Below are positions 61,461-64,000 of a stretch of 64,000 nucleotides of DNA, piece by piece. Position 1 is the first letter of the stretch; the number at the start of each line of letters is the position of its first letter. Origin of the DNA: Castor canadensis (taxonomy: Eukaryota > Chordata > Mammalia > Rodentia > Castoridae); contig NC_133396.1 in NCBI RefSeq assembly GCF_047511655.1, forward strand, positions 136,347,490-136,411,489, given 5' to 3'. The notes beneath the pieces were generated by a model that was not told the origin of the DNA, did no database searches, and saw only the letters and a list, made by a program, of their open reading frames with translations. The position numbers were made by a program, and so were the translations under genes.

Positions 61461-62347
61461 GAGAGATGAAATTAACACACTCTCTTCTTACAATGGGTCT
61501 GAGTATTAGCTCTATTTCTTCTAATTTAATATCCATGATACACATTTCCTAAAATCTTTTTGTTCAATTTTCATCAATTATAATACAGGCATTATAATAT
61601 CTTCCATTCACAAGTATTGTATAAGATGAACATATCTGTGGAATCCATCTGTCAAATGATGCAGTTAGATCTCTTTAAAAATAAACTATCAGTTTTCCTA
61701 GTTTTTTTTTTAATTGTAATTAGTGAGCATTAATGGTTTAATCTGTCATGCTCCAGAACCCAGTTTGTGAATTGTAGATTCTTCCTGGAACGCTGACTTA
61801 ACCGGGTTTTAGTAACCTCCAGAATCTTCAGTAACTGCTTGCTATGGACATGTTATTCATCTTGTATTGATCACATATGTCATTTCTTTCTTGAAAACAT
61901 CATGGGCCTCCCTTCACATCTCACTTGCTCTTTTTGCCAAGTTTTCTAATTCTTCATTTGTGCCCAAAGCTCTGTTTTCTTACTTATTGCACTCCTGATT
62001 TGGTTTAGTTCATTCTCTTTTCTAACTTACCTCCTGCCTAATGTCCTTTGTTCCACTCTCCTAGTTCCAGGCCTCTCCCTTGTCTCTGTGGTGTGGTTTC
62101 TTATATTTATAGACACTTTATGCTTTCTGTGTGCATGGAGGAAAAATGAATGAAAATAACACAGTTAATAATTTTCTAAAAACTAATGGCACTGAAGAGT
62201 TCAATAGTAATGCAATTCAAAAAGATGTTGTCAGGTCTGAAAATTGGATCAAAGCTCAAAATAAACTTTATGGCAAGGATAAAATTACCTTAGGAAAACA
62301 AATTTTTAATAGCACATTTAGAGGAAAAGGACAATTTCTAGTGAGAT

Positions 62348-62598
62348 CACTTCTTTTTTTATTATTATTCATTATTCACATGTGCATACATTGGGTAATT
62401 TCTCCCCTCTGCTCCCCTCCCCCACCCTCTCCCCCCCCAACCCCACTCACTCCCAGGCAGAACCTGTTCTGCCCTTATCTCTAATTTTGTTGAAGAGAAG
62501 ACATAAGCATGATAAGGAAGACAAAGCGTTTTTGCTAATTGAGTTAGGGATAGCTATACAGAGAGATTCCTAGCATTGCTTTCGTGTACAAATGTGTA
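62348..62598 (-). mobile_element. L1-H: short L1 3'UTR fragment
   Basis: Poly(T), TTATTCACATGTGCATACAT, the C-rich tract, CTAATTTTGTTGAAGAGAAG, ACATAAGCATGATAAGGAAG and GGATAGCTATACAGAGAGAT, the 3'UTR type of L1-D. The flanking repeat CACTTCTTTYTTT (62348-62360 and 62599-62611, 12 of 13) looks like its own target-site duplication, partly merged with the T-run. It therefore inserted independently at the tail of the SUMO1 retrocopy. Confidence 0.9.
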
Positions 62599-62611
62599 CA
62601 CTTCTTTCTTT

Positions 62612-63716
62612 GTTGTGCTTTTTACAAACATTGTTTATTTTAATGAAGCTGGGACAATGTCATTTAAAACCCACGTCCCAGGCCAAGAAATACAAATAAA
62701 ATCAAAAGGAGCAGTGTTCTATTGTATTCACACTTTTGTGTAAATAACTTTATTAACTGCTAATCAAAATTAGAAGTTTGCTGGATTCTTTTGAAAAGTT
62801 TTTTTTAATCTTAAAATGCTTCTCTTCAGTGAAGCCATCTTTGGAGTTAGTCAGTACTCTTATCGTGTCCACCATCTTGACTCTAAACCTGATTCTCCTC
62901 TTCTTTTTTTCCAAACCATCAAAATTTGAAATTAGGTTCTAATTAAGGAAAGATCATTCTCCAGCAGTTCAATTCTGTGATAAATTTCCATATCCCACTG
63001 AAAGTTAGTCCAGGAGTGCAGCAATCACATGTCAGAACTTCAGAGCCAACTGGGTCATTTTAAACACTCCCATTTGTTGATCTTATTTATTATCACCACA
63101 AACCTGAAATGCACAGTCCTGACAAAAGTGGTCTCTCTGTGCACATGTGTAATTTTTTTAAAAGGAGACACCATTATGTATGAGGCTGAGGTTTGATCAC
63201 TAAGAATCAGCACAATGAAAATAAATGATAATGATTAATGAGAACTTGAGTTCAAATTACCAGATGTTTTCAAGAGATGGAGTGCCAGTATTCATTCATT
63301 TGGAATATCACTTTACAAAAGAAGTATTTTTAAGAATACAAAAGAAAAAAATCAAAAGAATATCTAAACTGTTGAATGACACTCTCCCCATTTATTCCTG
63401 ATAAACTTCAATCACATCTTCTTCTTCCATTCCCAGTTCCTTCAGAGTATGATTAACAGCAATTCTCTGACCTTCAAAGCGGAACCTGAGTGAATTCATT
63501 GGAACTCCTTTCTTTGAAAGTATGATCCTTTGAGTTTCTTGAAATGTATTGTCATTTTCACTTTGAAGTGAAGACCCTGGGTCTAGTCTAATGAGTTTAA
63601 GTTTAATGTGTTCTCCTTCCTTCTTATCCCCCAAATCCTCAGTTGAAGGTTTTGTCTCCTTGTCAGACATAACAGTGGCTTCACCAGGGGGTCTCTACAG
63701 AAGCACCAGTCAGCAA
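62612..63716 (-). pseudogene. SUMO1P: SUMO1 processed pseudogene (full-length mRNA retrocopy)
   Basis: Intronless copy of the mRNA for SUMO1, a small ubiquitin-like modifier. It keeps part of the 5'UTR (GAGACCCCCTGGTGAAGCCA before the ATG at 63670), the coding region, and about 0.75 kb of 3'UTR ending with AATAAA at 62639-62634 and a decayed A-rich tail. The open frame is 92 codons: it starts [20 protein letters not shown], then departs between residues about 33 and 53, where a 2-base and a 1-base loss shift and later restore the frame. It resumes [17 protein letters not shown] and ends [14 protein letters not shown]. There a CAA-to-TAA change at 63394-63392 and a 4-base insertion remove the C-terminal Gly-Gly region needed for maturation and conjugation. 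With the beta-grasp core scrambled and no Gly-Gly, it is non-functional. Confidence 0.95.
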
Positions 63717-64000
63717 GGTCACCTTTTGAGTTATAGGTTAGCCTGTATGGGATTCTGGAAAGGCATACATTGCGTATGTATAAAAGAAATGATTTTCTTT
63801 TCTGTTAGGCTAAAATATTACACATACATAGCCTTCTTACATATTCTAGGAGAAAATAATATTAGGAAAAATATTTACCCAGGCACTCTGCAACAAGGTT
63901 TAAATGATTCCGTGCTTTACTTAAAATTCTCATGTATAAATTTTAAATAAGAGATTTTTCAATGTTCTTCAACCTGGAATACCTAATTGAAAACAAATGG
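63717..64000. other. AT-rich flank, nothing recognised
   Basis: The last 284 bases show no repeat or coding signal I can support. The open frame at 63591-63950 runs antisense into the SUMO1 retrocopy and is incidental. Confidence 0.7.

Larger units (their letters stand above)
57813..62347. other. Intergenic DNA with old repeats
   Basis: No gene is supported. It contains an MLT1-like LTR at 58395-58830, a 32-bp perfect palindrome at 59559-59590, an antisense B1 at 59716-59826, a short inverted repeat at 59915-59938 and an ancient repeat at about 61120-61460. The remainder is AT-rich and unassigned. Confidence 0.65.

Noticed and set aside
63392..63670. A functional small ubiquitin-like gene
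   Set aside because: The frame is open, but about 20 residues of the fold are frame-shifted, the Gly-Gly end is lost, and the copy is an intronless full-length mRNA copy with a tail.
62348..63716. A SUMO1-L1 chimeric retrogene made by template switching
   Set aside because: SUMO1 followed by a 5'-truncated L1 3' end on the same strand fits that model, but L1-H has its own flanking near-perfect repeat (62348-62360 and 62599-62611). Two separate insertions explain it better.

Overview
This is eukaryotic, mammalian, non-coding DNA. The sequence is AT-rich, with dinucleotide and tetranucleotide microsatellites, dense LINE-1 (L1) retrotransposons, B1/7SL-type and ID/tRNA-type SINEs, older MIR and MLT1-like repeats, and one processed pseudogene. 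B1 monomers fused to an ID-like tail (21107-21300, 26640-26815) and free ID-like elements ending in A-runs point to a rodent, and probably not a mouse or rat. My best guess is a beaver-like (Castorimorpha) genome, but that rests on recollection of repeat families and is only moderate to weak. I find no functional protein-coding gene, RNA gene, CRISPR array or CpG island. The window reads as a gene desert or a very large intron.

Layout. 1-4526 is unassigned AT-rich DNA with a GT microsatellite, an ID SINE, a probable MIR and a B1-like SINE. 4527-8648 is a 5'-truncated sense L1 (L1-A) with endonuclease, reverse transcriptase and C-terminal ORF2 remnants and a G-rich 3'UTR. 8650-9020 is the first of three copies of an unassigned A-tailed repeat (others at 34110-34310 and 38535-38935). 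9030-16110 is ancient DNA with MIRs and an antisense old L1 piece. 16111-17294 is an L1 with an inverted 5' part and a 15-bp target-site duplication (L1-B, twin priming). 17295-31845 is a long stretch with few repeats. 31850-33835 is an old antisense L1 split by a younger antisense L1 3' end (L1-C). 35700-36260 is an MLT1-like LTR. 40508-40950 is an LTR-like repeat with an ID SINE inside it. 40967-47607 is a full-length antisense L1 (L1-D) with 5'UTR, ORF1, ORF2 and 3'UTR, flanked by a slightly decayed target-site duplication. 48090-48260 is an orphan internal L1 piece. 51671-52225 is an L1 3' end with about 115 bp of extra sequence between two poly(A) tracts inside one target-site duplication, which I read as a 3' transduction (L1-F). 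54320-56262 is a decayed sense L1, and 56430-57812 is a much older mammalian L1 3' end. 58395-58830 is an MLT1-like LTR. 62348-63716 holds a full-length SUMO1 retrocopy, with a small L1 3' end inserted at its poly(A) tail.

How the parts work together. Nothing here forms a pathway. The content is a record of L1 reverse transcription: cis copies (L1-A to L1-H), a trans copy of a cellular mRNA (SUMO1) and trans-mobilised SINEs, with several textbook by-products (5' truncation, 5' inversion, 3' transduction, nested insertion). All L1 reading frames are broken by stops and frameshifts, so none is predicted to be autonomous. I did not find an undescribed biological system. The most informative items are the insertion structures of L1-B, L1-D and L1-F, the degenerate repeat array in the L1-D 5'UTR, the SUMO1 retrocopy, and the three-copy unassigned repeat.
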